A stretch of 52,913 nt of DNA from JBBIQS01 sp037442205. Its GTDB lineage: Bacteria > Myxococcota > Myxococcia > Myxococcales > UBA5297. The stretch is taken from positions 1 through 52,913 of the forward strand of contig JBBIQS010000057.1 in assembly GCA_037442205.1 (NCBI GenBank), read 5' to 3'. Positions 50,601 through 52,913 of this stretch are shown piece after piece. How positions within the stretch are numbered: position 1 is the first letter of the stretch; each line of letters opens with the position of its first letter. Under the pieces are notes generated by a model. The model made no database searches. It saw nothing but the letters and a program-made list of their open reading frames with translations, and was not told the origin of the DNA. The position numbers were made by a program, and so were the translations under genes.

Positions 50601-52913
50601 CCAGCGGGATCGGGGTGGACGACAGCGAGCTGGTGGTGAATGGCTTGACCGTGCTGCGCCTGGGCGCCAGCCCGCGCGCGCGCTGGACCGTTCCGCCGTC
50701 CTACGTTCCTGGGACATTGCTGAGCGTGCAGATGCGGGTTCGCTCGCTCGGCGGCAAGCAGGCGCTTTCGGTACCGAGAGCGGTGCGAGTGGTGGGCACC
50801 AGCACTCTGCCGCCGACACTCCAATCGCTGTCACCCATCCCTGGCACCACCCTGGCCTCCGGGCAGTCGGTGATGGTGCAGGTCAATCGCAACAACGGCA
50901 TCGCGCCATACTCGGCGACGGTGCGGTTCGGGCAGACGGTCCTTGGCTCGCTCCTGGACGATCCCGCGCGCCCCGGATGGCTCCAGGGCCGGGTACAGAT
51001 GCCGGTGGTGGCCGCGACCCTGTCGGACTCGCTGGTGGTCGAGCTGACCGACGGTGCGTCGCGCACCGCCTCCGCCCAGTCGACGTTGACGCTGACCGGA
51101 AATCCCAACCCGCCGACGGCGCCGATTGGCTTGCCGACCAAGCTGCGGGTCGAGCCGTTCGTCAATTCGCTGTCGGTCTCCGCCAACTCGGACGGAGCAT
51201 TCCAGCTGCGACTGCTCGTCGACGGGGCCTTGGTCAGCGCGAACGAGGTGGCCTCGGGATCGGCCACGACGAGCTACGCGCTCAGGCTTCCGCCGAGTGC
51301 CTTGGGAAGCCAGGTGACGCTAACCGCCGAGGCCGAGGATGCCGCCGGTCGCAAGAGCGTGGCCAGCCAGAGCTACACCGTGCTGCCCGATCACGACGCG
51401 CCGACCGTGGCCTTCGGCCAGAGCTACCCGCCGGCCAGCGCCATGGAGCGCTCCACGGTGACGGTGAACGTGCAGGCGACGACCACCGATAAGATCAGCT
51501 CGATCGTCCTGAGTGCCGATGGAGTCGAGATCGCGCGGTCGAGCACGGCTACGCTGTCGGCGACCTACCAGCTGCCGTTCCTCAGTGCCCAGAGCCAGGT
51601 GGTGTTCACCGCTACGGCCACCGACAGCGCCGGGTTGTCCTCGAGCGCGACGGCGACCACGGCGCTGACGCCGCACCCCGCCCCGACCGTCTGGTTCGCG
51701 ACCGGGAGCCCGCCCGCCAGTGCCTCGGAGCGCTCGTACATCCCGGTGGTCGTCCGGACCAGCGGAACAGGGGCTATCAGCTCCATTGCCCTGAGCGCCA
51801 ACGGCGTCCAGGTGGCCACGTCGAGCAGCGGCACGCTTTCGACGAGCTATCAGGTGCCATGGCAGGCCAGCGCCAACTCGGTCATCTTCAGCGCGGTAGC
51901 CACGGACGTGGCCGGCTTCTCCGGGACCGCGACCGTCACTACCAACGTCACCCCGGGCGTTCCCCCGACGCTGGCGTTCACCTTGACCCCGAGCGCGCCG
52001 CTGCTGGTCGGGGAGATGGCACACCTCTGTGTGAGCGCCACCGACGCTGCCGGGATGACCGATCTCACGGCGACGCTCGACGGTGTTCCGGTGGTCGGGA
52101 CGCTGGGCAGCTGCGGAGCGAGCTGCGTGCAGTTGTGCGCCGACGAGCAGGTGCCTGGTGCCACCCAGACCGTCCTCGCCGCGAGCGCCACCAATTCGCT
52201 GGGCCTGGTCGCGAGCCAGTCCAAGAGTTACGCGGTCCAGCCGAACCAGCCGCCGGCGGTGACGATCAGCGCGCCGTCGGTGATGCTGCTGAATTCTGCG
52301 GTGATGCTGACCGGGCGGGCAAGTGACGAGCGGAGCCCGCTGGCCTGGGCGCAGTTCCAGGTGAACGGCGTCTTCGTGGGCACGCGAATCAACTACCCGG
52401 CCTCCGGGAGCACTGTCAGCTTCGTGTACGTGCCGACTCAGGTCGGATCGCTCGCGGTGAGCTTGGTGGCGCAAGACTCACTCGGAGCGCAGGGCAACGC
52501 GACAAGCACGGCGAACGTGGTCAGTCAGCCGGCCGATGTCACCGACCTGATCGCCGCGGATGATCTCCGCTTCGAGGGGCTGGACATCGTCATCAATGCC
52601 AAGACGCTGCGCATCGATGGCAAGCACAGCTTCAATAGCCTCTCGATCATCAAGGGCGGCGTGCTGACACACAGCCCCCAGACGTCGGCGGGAATGGTCG
52701 GGATCGATCTGCAGATCGGCAACGGGATCGTGATCGACAGCACCAGCAAGATCGACGTTTCGGGGCGCGGCTATTTGGGCGGGTACGCGGGAGACAACGC
52801 GGACATCTCGGGTCGGACGCAGGGGAACCTGCCGTCGGGGTTGGCGCCGACCAACGGAAGTTACGGCGGATATGGGACAACGGCGGTGACGCCGGCGGGA
52901 TACATGCCGGTGT
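23537..52913 (+). CDS. Giant modular secreted/surface protein (at least 9,792 residues, 3' end outside window)
   Basis: One frame from the ATG at 23537 (GGAAGGGG six bases upstream) to the window edge: 29,377 bases, 9,792 codons, no stop seen on a full reading. A Sec signal peptide is followed by N-terminal beta domains and a Big_2-like domain (about 340-435, VWTSSDPGIISVTPDGKATS). Then come Ig-like array 1 (about 436-2852), seven propeller-Big_5-IPT-IPT supermodules (about 2853-7180), Big_5 plus five Ig (7188-7775), propeller (7776-8054), four Ig (8055-8434), long propeller region (8435-8993), seven Ig (8994-9668) and a Gly-rich start of a new region (9669 on). No enzyme motif, no transmembrane helix. 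Known families of this kind are adhesins or matrix proteins. Location outside the inner membrane is strong; adhesion is inference. Preceded by a PpiC lipoprotein gene in the same operon. Confidence 0.93.
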   Translation, partial: MRVLTRMSLLFSIFVSLNVAFAVGPKPSVSSAYPLAPISIGTPTVEVGFDLAGTSDQLTVSAKGLSATAGTFADVSRMVVVRDQAGAVSFHVLLPLTQAFPADGVLDVIAVPSDSSGTAGDPLTLHLDAQASPPAMGSSLAVRADPAANNIIVQVPFSGDVVLGELSMVGVSSRTLRDLHGNLADAESSAFAVAHRMSARPMASTPGQLAFVVPLSLGSLPPDGVVIADVALSDSFGRTVHGSAVEFTSTTLFDPILGLTASPSPLLMSQGFGQRQSLRVVGHFGMAGEVDLSGPGQGVSYLSLDESVAVVSADGVVLARANGETDVQVSYGGYTEQVHVIVDSSAKMQSVQVLPPGATIPRVGLSLQLTFSGALDDGRQVDLTPGSLGTVWTSSDPGIISVTPDGKATSHRPGTAVISAQQASFVASLVVDALDGPPQITVSAPSSIVAGGTFPFIANVVDDVGIDHVEFLVNGVLASSLQQAPYQLQVQAPPFEGAAMTLSAIAVDTAQHRVSSATVTVKVVPQPGPSSKQVVYEAPMPGGILIEGLPQIIRVTSGIWRSGTLSTLDFQVAKFFVNDAPLGTSSIPRVEVRMVCDEEKGCRGIPVPLWELSYVPPKGTAGTTAVIRVDAVDRWGRPVNGETSIVRIAPNTAPLVVLQRPAGRTADAVAEVPMTISGTVSDDTLLYGDNLSLLVNGSVVAQQRVSGPGLNGTSADSRAFSFSWTPPRSSIGRVLQMSVEALDVGLALGSASVDVTVQAPMPPQVAILTPAGQSSAAVGTVLELTAAVQAQSAGAVQVSWSVNGAPVGVSSSNPYRVLYPIVVGLAGQTLRLVATAVDSNGNQGTAEITTFATVDSSPPTAAIVTPRDQSGLTESVPDSADLLVTVAGIDNVGVSRVEVLFDGVVVLEDKTPGTNAGSAGSFLTHAVIPAAQLKPDGDHKISARAYDPSGNVGVAPTATIHTKADQPPTVKFARPANGSKAYLRTTLEVVVDASDDVAVSKVELLADGISLGVKTAPPYRFSSQLTGQARTVNLQAVATDSASQISSAAIQVQAVPDDQAPLVAFRSPTGGGKVFAGRTVPVSVVATDVVEISKIELFLNGSSQGAQTQGQPLGLYTLFTWQLAVPASAAGSTLSLKAVASNPGNLTGERTISVDAVADQPPVVSIVAPASGAAYLEGQDVKMSVTVADDDGVIGLVPTSGGQPLLPLPSTGPVIDTSQQLVFTVPAPIISKNQPPTVGALARDTGGQTGSTEVSLRVDRDLEPPSAVLTAPVASSKAMEVTQGGSIALRVETSDNVKVSGGQVLVDGERQFDIWGSDLVASSDGHLEQTKILNPLQPGKIIVDERYLATYTGVLRFAKFAPGQHSMVVRVFDPAGNSTNTATVLFNITPVVDRDPPRVALKIEETPSTEVCIAGSTVTATVNVVDDVLVSSFALSLDGTAIPTPDFQVAGGYYDQIPVVLPQLDAFGPRQVVLLAAATDSVGHSGQASASCLLSPDEPPTVALSAPAPGAPLVEEQLQRIGLQTEDDVKVSSGFAALSTSAISTASPTALTFAAPLAAAGPGSATASLKLGEDLQASAVVRDSKIVVSPPSSSYLGKLPGRLLLTVAPGADGISGATAQVTYRYHIRPGQESSAGALSFLQAAPGGRRTVVLSAPDYRADLSSDPAYVDVREVEIELVSTGSASAPLVNRLGIVYPVEPYEALQFRVRAAGEMVAALPLPSMNAKPGATKDTLAGIRLPMGWSPAPVRLSAVVFDTAGHSVTASQAQLAQPDRQEPAVSLVSPRNGGSVVADAPFKVDVWSSDNVAVESIDLLVDGVPRDMVRPWTDGKGQFELTLPLPDLGAPVALAAVARDWAGNASTSAPTFVTVLPDKPPSIHFEALSSSLERITDAELQSGYVSLRQGEPADLYFSGLDDVGIVRLTVDYNGQRLVDEPYAPSRPSVWRAVTITPPIAADGTPSVVLVSAVDTKGQTDTARLIIVGRKTEPPVVAFAAPLDGSTIADGSIQLGYQIVAGDDLGLDRYQILINGRLAASGHINSCNSYGLDCLRPIEIVPDHLGEDGLPIAQDANVRNAAKVLPAPYNDVTRLKMAKGIIQLPAGFVALDPTRTHTTIDVRATVTDIEGLQSVVDSQVEVVPDTEPPVAEILRPTLSEQVIEQTPMLVQVAAHDNVFVDQVQIVAGTDPNNLAVVHQEGGFPPVNAVSGSDFSVYAPLVEYELTVPSLTALGATGFAPFFVGARAKDINGNWSALFIQPVNIVPDIPPAVSIVSPSDGASVVAGSAATVLVAAQDDVAIASVQLSVDGAPIVPTLYAPPFAFQVPVPTAAAEMSLHARAVDSFGHTVDSQLVRLSVVADQAPTVEIAYPRPGLSLVEGRDIQFLVAAQDDVGITGVEASVEGGLNGPVRFASSARPYAFRLPLPYGTAGRTLTFHAKARDTAGHTTVAPDISVPVIKDTVPPTISFISPADGSQMIEGASLAMEARADDNIGVASVAFSLGSTPLATMPAPPYRFTYRIPKGTAGQFLAFSAQATDTSGNQTTVTRTIQAITDDPPAITLTPPTRFVAGVPYTLRAAASDDTGISYVAFLLGQSSPPPEIGRRYLLPYEHIFTPDASLVGKQVQVQASAMDLAGQTTLSAPVMVPVVANQPPVVSIVRPLSGAVVFDGGHVRIEAQASDPDDKVAQVVFLVDGKRVSATTTAAGIPGAPTIFVGDFVVPVGGGNRTFTLTAVASDSTGQQTVSAPVVIGTVHDTVPPLVQVVDPPAFDVVTEGDIFQVSAAAEDNVSVASVEFFSQGTSIGSTAVAGVSAANRSLYKVPWLPPTGLAGQMQVLSASAKDPALNLGTSEPISVELGLRPAHQVAVVADHHQEVSALSARGDGMALVGFANPKSPINGVRVAALQEAGLQAMGSAPVAGPPVGLAFAGSLALVTSDLLTQDNQPPVPPAFTVVDISNPVVPVVRGSVDLATKPEIGLVARDHLAFVADGAMGVVLIDIGDPAAPQRISTVPIVGDARDLALAGDLLLVAGGSAGLRILDPTRPYLPELGFAAVPGKAVAVRAVGKRAFVGCEGPGASLAVIDISDPTKPVLLSLLSNTPKRRDVMASGLVSVAAGGDLAIAAGQWLDQVGEPVKGMFSAAVVRADGVARTFVHANMPWASPVALAGDPLALMGRDSLASFVLPQLLVVGVSPADGADQVALAAPELGIEVELSAPPDPATVASAVTLRALDSALGPAVPISVAVTGQRIAVTPAAALSPATRYFLALETTIATADGLALQERYVTSFRTRASAGIPPTLSAVMPPSGPEEGGTTVTLSGSHFAPGARVYFSGFEGTNVQVAADGNSLTTVTPPQMQGPVLVAVVNPDGLQASLLGGYVYLPILEVNFVVPATGSLAGGTLIDISGSGFERGALVQIGGSPASQVAVLSPGRIRVKTPPGPFGPADVLVSNPDGKRALATGAFFYSDLVRTSVVARYNPLLDGPIRPAQDLARGEPRRVVLAESRAWVISSASILTGAQDAASLLANSVQGSLAVVDLSQPAAPHISGGLSFPPPYDPKALALRNGLAYVLAEGPSLPYVDVQGEGGPSLLVVDGSDPTQPVLVSTTQFNGTAYDLALADDLALVAAGDTGLVLLDLSIPTHPVILGAVTNFAVNGTVAPRSVRRVVTFGSHALVAVAQPGFGGFSWVVVDLALPGLPVVAQVGGAGEDDQASARALRGLLSLSGPLQSLSLSPPARSRQAAEISGLINRTKFGRSAIGPHLAAAAGSSGAALVQILALGDPAHPVSVDAVDLFPAGELADVAIDRDLVVASVKSIAKEGAKSNDALEVIQLPFPMVVGVAPEEDAQGVPPSAPISVRMNRAVSDANSTTVRLIRSDGSAAGTAVDAAVSLSGTTLTIAPGSPLAPSATYTLRVEGLHDAVTGSPMPAPFSMTFGTASSPVAVPVTLSKLTPRQGPVAGGTTVTLSGTGFQQGMEVRFAGAIANLNSVSPDGTTAVVTTPPNGVGAAALSIRTPSGTGLSRIGAYLYVQQLSLASVTPSRGPSSGGTRVVIQGTGFEPGGDVKVFFADLPALQVRVLGLNTIECNTPFGLHGAVDVSVQNPDGTKVTLAGAFTFDQPTGSSVNLGGRIRDAIVIGDLAYVAVGSGVTVVDLSGLERFGPTAGLLIPPDRRAELVDRNKDGLDDRIIGWVSLGGEIRSLSYPPSGGTILYAGTRTFDTDGRSPTWGQPIRGDVYQIDFSDPENPVVLSAKQAGKEGAYAVDGRDDRLLVAAGKTGLQAFDSTHGLFQLNTTASVPGAQGLVVHEGLALVALGTRNLQTDAVTGGQLSAWSVVSNPALLGSMPLSVQRVRRLGTVAVAAAGADGLVLVDAANPASLQKIASVDVGGFAWDVSLSGNLAYVAAGAAGIAVVDLSDLLHPKVLYHVSGAKGGVATSVAVGGNVLLSARDRGTLGWSLDFGEPGVLSVTSATVAQGQLVPLDLPSVMVTCSTAVSAASAVSAFSLTIDGVPVPGTLEAGTPDGPPVSTLLFRLAGPLPPNAQVHLSVSTALTTPDGIALVSPFDRDFQTAAGPGPIPIVQQVVPRIGPTAGGTFSDVLGSGFDSNSVVKIGGVEATVLAASSTRLALTVPPGLPGLSDVEVINPSGLSGRRSGGYFYVAPILVAKTTPRFFNPKGGSVLEIEGTSFLPPWTSVLGSTRVLVRGLPALSVTVKSLEQITAVAPPGFFGAADVVVASADGIERVSSPEPHGYGLSFTGQATAALVRPGALASDPSSPLLVYSSAGSSGQGNKFDQPFTGVFMGAATVPESFRVASYDVALPGKPRVAGGQIVNPPTADVDRLYATLIGRLPAEGKPDVEILPDSLGVAVSGHNVLIANGESGLVILDGSDPMMLTMLGWASLDGSFATRILPQPNGALVVNNEMGTEGCQPAGEVIRGYTAPLAFIDTRSVADPLVVGSISAPINEEIFGAVVSKGRLYVVGGSHGGGKYGPKPYPLPPPQPPYFTEAPGQRTDYCGGTHPSGGLYVYSSASSGASVVGQLTFPYNLTDVVVVDDVAIAAAAEMGLLFIDVSDPAAPKELFRIPFDKNLSNQPGQPQRLQLVGNLLFVSASAGGVLVTDVSDPRNPNLISGGNTEQAMDTMVVSDRLLLAGGGRLTELSLPFSFATGVTPSRDELVPPSIAQVIVRFNRPIAPPSVTGDSVHLIGPEGAVPLGLTVTKDDATLTYAIVAQPQATLLPSSTYQVRVDTSVTDQRGGSLLLPFTSRFRTGAAGSLAPAIASILPYTASTAGGTALSVKGSGLANAASVTIGGTSAPFTVVSDTELAVVAPRRPSGPADLMVVDSGGPSATSPQGVLYVDSLASAHATFTPDHGPVDGGDRISVKLSNRSLIPGTTVVIGGKPGVDVDILDLSTLHFTTPRAGGPGLVAVQLERPGEAPVTIGTYSYDLPVGSTLTLPGFPPLTASEIKLVGTTLYVGVPNTNASGLQIFDVSLPERPIRLGIAHTDGPVRGLDVQGGLALLATDDFGLVAADVNDPSVPYLVGRALTFGRATGVRIEGTQAFVSTVDKGQGSGYVQKFDAADPSLPLLESIPLNSDALALDLGTNRFYALTSQVVGTSGSALHLTIFDRVGNQLGDVAVGTASDSYERLVSARVAVRGKRAYVTYAQRLYVYDLSNEAAPVALQATDLAAETSGMTWAGGSLYVATNGGAATAVAVPPTDLLVVSVRPADGSLALSDSTIAVEMSLPVHPDSVTEQTFVVTQDSGSGPVPLAGTRTSVFAVHGGSLVFKPDAPLTPGATVSIQVSGVTTFDLRPLAVGFQSSFAIADLQARAPQIATVVPSSGLVTETTAAVIRGSGFRSGTVVKVAGQPVSVTAATETELSVSIPPSPAGSAGPADVEVIDPSGISSVRLGGFVYRQPLHLTSITPDRSPQRGGVSVRLLGEGFAPGLAVAFGATNSFYVTVSSSKNAVALVPPGSAGLVDVTASLLGHAHTLPHAFLYGSGAVASMPAPPVAHVLVDKGVAYAALGAVTDVVASDGTVLRYGAASSNGGLLVADLGEPTAVKEVARLTFDGAGGARRVAKQGNKLFVAAGAAGVKVVDVTLPANPVVIATLPVSGLAQDVAVEGALIFVADGQGITRFLDGETAAPLQLGSRPIAGGVSALGLSGRLLLAASADPNNPVLHVLDARTGDLTELGTLPMPAPARHIAFEGTRAFVSLGRAAQVAIVELTDPSAPAPVGSLSLADPLGGHWMSAEQALVSGGVVYVAGGGGKVQRFRALPGQTPTALETAAVFGDAQSIAFLGRYLLVGTLTLSVAGTPVEMPVADPILSSWTLAGSLSSVALEHLELRGTTPREGELAPLNAVAVAQFTELPDPSTTGALSLESGGIAIPVSRRVASVSGGGSVVLTPGSALSPSTHYLLRIGSSVADLQGGALGVEAQVRFTTAATADPNVPLVESTNPAFGLEDGGEEIQVIGSGFAQGCAVRIGGATALVKSVAVDGTQATVVVPAGKAGPAAVEVVNSSGLAGMRLGAYRYLVKPSIVSITPPSAAFSRRETVKISGNGLFPGSQVSFGGVPAVSASLDDKGALSVVVPDGVTGTLDVTVSTPGAGGSLASFTAPGAFTFTLAQISSRSQAVDVMQPLGSALLVARSGMLDVLDISVPENPVPWASVPGVSGATAMALSGNTAFLAGNGQVVRYDMGSCGSGAFAACSPIELDRVFVTPTGASITSVAAAPGGAYLAVGGAAELAVLGNVNGSYQVVAQDFVASGVVRGLAMAPGGLIALVEDGSSARVEVRSLQSGSLPVLGTLSGLKAPARALAAHGARMAVATGDGIHLLDVSTPLTPVEVGFWMQPAGIAGPETAMSLFGPWLLATNGTRISLIDTTQGLVERTFASPGGYINRVAIADGVAVSSNGGQISIYELPYPMVVETQPEPGGTLASDAAVSVALSGRLPLSVLSASSLAMLSGANAVPATASAVGATLRLAPSSPLTDGQTYQLNATFGATPFVGGTVLAPWSYSFTAKAPNDVSITSVAPNYGNVAGGTLVQIAGSGFDSGTTVYIGGQLVPQFAPGTASLLQVTAPPAQGAGPALVRVVTGTGALAEVPGGFVYLSPLTVASIAPSFVDLSGGWVHISGAGFTRGLTVSFDGALASTRSLSSIGIDALVPAGPAGPVAAVLSQAGTAPILMASALSRRDLVPPQIVAWDPFDAQGVNNVPLASTFTLHFNKPIDSATAGKVSISGPSGAVPGTASVAADQRSITFVPAANLASTTSYWLSAVGVADLNGNAMPTGSWRGFKTVDVVPPAVSIQLAGTGQTMASATPLVANVPWTFAVVATDDSNGVAEVTLAVDGIPAKPLGYHQFSYTWPPAAVGSTSTVVATAKDYAGNSAQFAVTVQIVSDAPPSCAFTVPAMASVSLEEGSTLGFTAGATDDHLVSFFEVALDGQPLQRAAGVPAASTSVSGNVRLTLSGNVAEQHVLSARATDDQGQLTACQTVAVTVTPDAVAPQVALLQPSGSRLVAGTRVSLQASASDANGIASLTFSADGIDLATMTAPPWQAAWTAPSASAATSVTLVVRATDRRGNVGTASRVVTIDPPSSKPVVSISAPTAGLSFVEGTPVAVTVAPAAAAGVAKVVLNLDGVSATLTGPPWNSTFVAPPTAGSPRSVVLTAVAIDAAGAQSATAIRTITVTDNGKPAPTLNLSAQPGGPIFLGGSSLLASATSDTGTGSATLSVDGAALGSGPIPGSSSFTVPFGPEGAAIHLGALATSLGGDSSAQAIDGSLAVFAAAAPAVVAELPASDAIAAIVLGGDRLAVLRDDHGGHGALELRARGDGAKLAEKTISGTPIAAAFGGVGKVVVAARSAGAGSLELFAAADLTAGSSIALTRAPAALCSFRDGFAVGTDEGLDVRDGAGLLSARLPLGSVSALAADGTWVYAGGAFGLSAIDLSVPSAPRIAAQVSQAGVMAVAALPGGKVCAAGSSLACFALSGSSLVPAGTAELSSPAIFASGHGPYLAIGRNDGVLFFDARAGLTSAGLFPAAKGLVAFSGGDVYSASSGELAHLSLSRGPAPAAVSLGMASSAAPGARIALGAIVADEADPLNAYTAEVRVNGVLVQTLDSQIPATVDLPASGSSATVSLDIRDLAGNFSTAQQTVSLVDDGTGPSLAALQFPAEALSGTRVRVAAVPTDPNRVASVLLTLGGSSATASSPALWAELTAPSAAVDTTEVVTAVAVDAQGRHGQPLTASILIHPDPTPWSPVVSLARVGSGMIFEGTSVAVAAAVTGIDPTAEVRFAINGVPAEVVSAPPFQASLRMPIITGTQNVVVEAVAVDTSGRVSAPATLNLTVVDDLVAPAIALAVDPTSASLSAGSRLSALATVTDAGGAEQVGLQITLNGTVVASGGAAVVFDVPLATAPGSTIEVLAMAMDRAGNIGRVRTSRTVIEPAVPSAEVLAGGAFQGARSFAVLGDELLVAVPQGLVVASLNRSASPGATVLGTYASASAPTAVAALGSLAVLALGSGGLDVIDLSTPGAPVQVGHLAGAFDRVAVGDAVYASSSDSARVQRVDLSDPSRPVLVSTNIDGSVLAANGSGVVSRSGSSLFATVCGGLLPGGIPQAAELAGDVLAVATDLGLSTYFVGPSGSCALVAKLSLPFSSRALATADGLAYLGGADGVLRIVDIRDPRNPRQIAQRPLDATSLAVSGGVLISASAAGIRFDSLPAPAGTGAPLASLSLADLPAGVSAFRRGALVAAGSAGVRNVDLGIVTSPLDASSAAAGTAVRQVERSGKTLFVLDGTTLSAYAEQSSGTLTATLQQPLQKLTSVDRFDGTARRLWTVAAGAVATVELSTAVSGSLLLGSVTKDVAGDDGRAVVALGNAGYAVVGLDALGGIRKLGQGAEVALAVALSGNQAVIGGPAGLSVVDVTDATAPVTIGSANTAGQVRRIRLAGQLALVSEGVAGLELWDLSNPAQPSLVKKLPASRADDAILAAGNIVLSDGLAGLSIFEAPATQALPAVVLGLPLEGATVEAGKGLEVEGLTSGIGVDDSELVVNGLTVLRLGASPRARWTVPPSYVPGTLLSVQMRVRSLGGKQALSVPRAVRVVGTSTLPPTLQSLSPIPGTTLASGQSVMVQVNRNNGIAPYSATVRFGQTVLGSLLDDPARPGWLQGRVQMPVVAATLSDSLVVELTDGASRTASAQSTLTLTGNPNPPTAPIGLPTKLRVEPFVNSLSVSANSDGAFQLRLLVDGALVSANEVASGSATTSYALRLPPSALGSQVTLTAEAEDAAGRKSVASQSYTVLPDHDAPTVAFGQSYPPASAMERSTVTVNVQATTTDKISSIVLSADGVEIARSSTATLSATYQLPFLSAQSQVVFTATATDSAGLSSSATATTALTPHPAPTVWFATGSPPASASERSYIPVVVRTSGTGAISSIALSANGVQVATSSSGTLSTSYQVPWQASANSVIFSAVATDVAGFSGTATVTTNVTPGVPPTLAFTLTPSAPLLVGEMAHLCVSATDAAGMTDLTATLDGVPVVGTLGSCGASCVQLCADEQVPGATQTVLAASATNSLGLVASQSKSYAVQPNQPPAVTISAPSVMLLNSAVMLTGRASDERSPLAWAQFQVNGVFVGTRINYPASGSTVSFVYVPTQVGSLAVSLVAQDSLGAQGNATSTANVVSQPADVTDLIAADDLRFEGLDIVINAKTLRIDGKHSFNSLSIIKGGVLTHSPQTSAGMVGIDLQIGNGIVIDSTSKIDVSGRGYLGGYAGDNADISGRTQGNLPSGLAPTNGSYGGYGTTAVTPAGYMPV
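24841..32091 (+). repeat. Ig-like domain array 1 (about 21 domains of ~100 residues)
   Basis: Each unit opens with a PPxVxIxxP motif and carries DDVGIxxVEFLVDG then PPYxxxxxxP and a closing AVDxxGN strand. Openings lie near 24842, 25130, 25500, 25822, 26107, 26434, 26713, 27013, 27325, 27721, 28030, 28861, 29155, 29492, 29951, 30317, 30599, 30899, 31184, 31475 and 31787. This is the pattern of bacterial Ig-like (Big_9/Big_17-like) domains. The units are well diverged in sequence, so the array is old rather than a recent expansion. Confidence 0.85.
28261..28680 (+). other. Non-Ig segment inside Ig array 1
   Basis: About 140 residues between two Ig-like units lack the Ig signature (VTYRYHIRPGQESSAG, RTVVLSAPDYRADLSSDP, VEIELVSTGSASAPLVNRLG). 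It reads like a separate beta-sandwich, perhaps a carbohydrate-binding-like or discoidin-like fold; family not recognised. Confidence 0.5.
32092..45075 (+). repeat. Seven tandem supermodules: LVIVD propeller, Big_5, IPT, IPT
   Basis: Boundaries by second-IPT ends are near 33905, 35865, 37735, 39835, 41480, 43360 and 45065; mean length about 1.86 kb (620 residues). The propellers show LVIVD-type blades such as GNLAYVAAGAAGIAVVDLSD. Big_5 domains begin near 33070, 35026, 36890, 38990, 40655, 42535 and 44275 and contain LSPxTxYxLxV. IPT/TIG domains follow in pairs with SGPxxGGTxVTLSGxGF, VxFGG and VVNPDG motifs. Order is kept in all seven copies, while sequences are strongly diverged. Confidence 0.85.
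45100..46860 (+). repeat. Eighth Big_5 domain and Ig-like array 2 (five domains)
   Basis: A Big_5 domain without a new propeller (VPLASTFTLHFNKPIDSATA to LNGNAMPTG, 45100-45390) follows the last IPT. Ig-like units then open near 45396, 45680, 46007, 46289 and 46574. Confidence 0.75.
46861..47698 (+). other. Propeller region 8
   Basis: About 280 residues of LVIVD-like blades (WVYAGGAFGLSAIDLSVPSA, FRDGFAVGTDEGLDV), not followed by Big_5 or IPT but by four Ig-like domains (47699-48837, openings near 47699, 47975, 48262 and 48545). So the supermodule grammar is abandoned here. Confidence 0.7.
48838..50515 (+). other. Long propeller region 9
   Basis: About 560 residues of LVIVD-like blades (LAVLALGSGGLDVIDLSTPG, LAYLGGADGVLRIVDIRDP, QAVIGGPAGLSVVDVTDAT, LVSEGVAGLELWDLSNPAQP). 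The length suggests two consecutive propellers rather than one. Confidence 0.7.
50516..52540 (+). repeat. Ig-like array 4 (seven domains)
   Basis: Openings near 50527, 50812, 51110, 51398, 51680, 51962 and 52250. The units at 51398 and 51680 share PPASAxERS and ISSIxLSAxGVxxAxSS, 282 bases apart, and look like a comparatively recent duplication. The 51962 unit has three clustered cysteines (GSCGASCVQLC). Confidence 0.8.
52541..52913 (+). other. Start of a Gly/Ser-rich beta-helix-like region, cut by the window
   Basis: After the last Ig domain the sequence changes to short repeating strands (LDIVINAKTLRIDG, LSIIKGGVLTHSP, IDLQIGNGIVIDSTSKIDV) then Gly/Tyr/Asn-rich GRGYLGGYAG and GSYGGYG. Such turns are seen in right-handed beta-helix surface proteins. 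The frame is still open at the last base. Confidence 0.65.
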
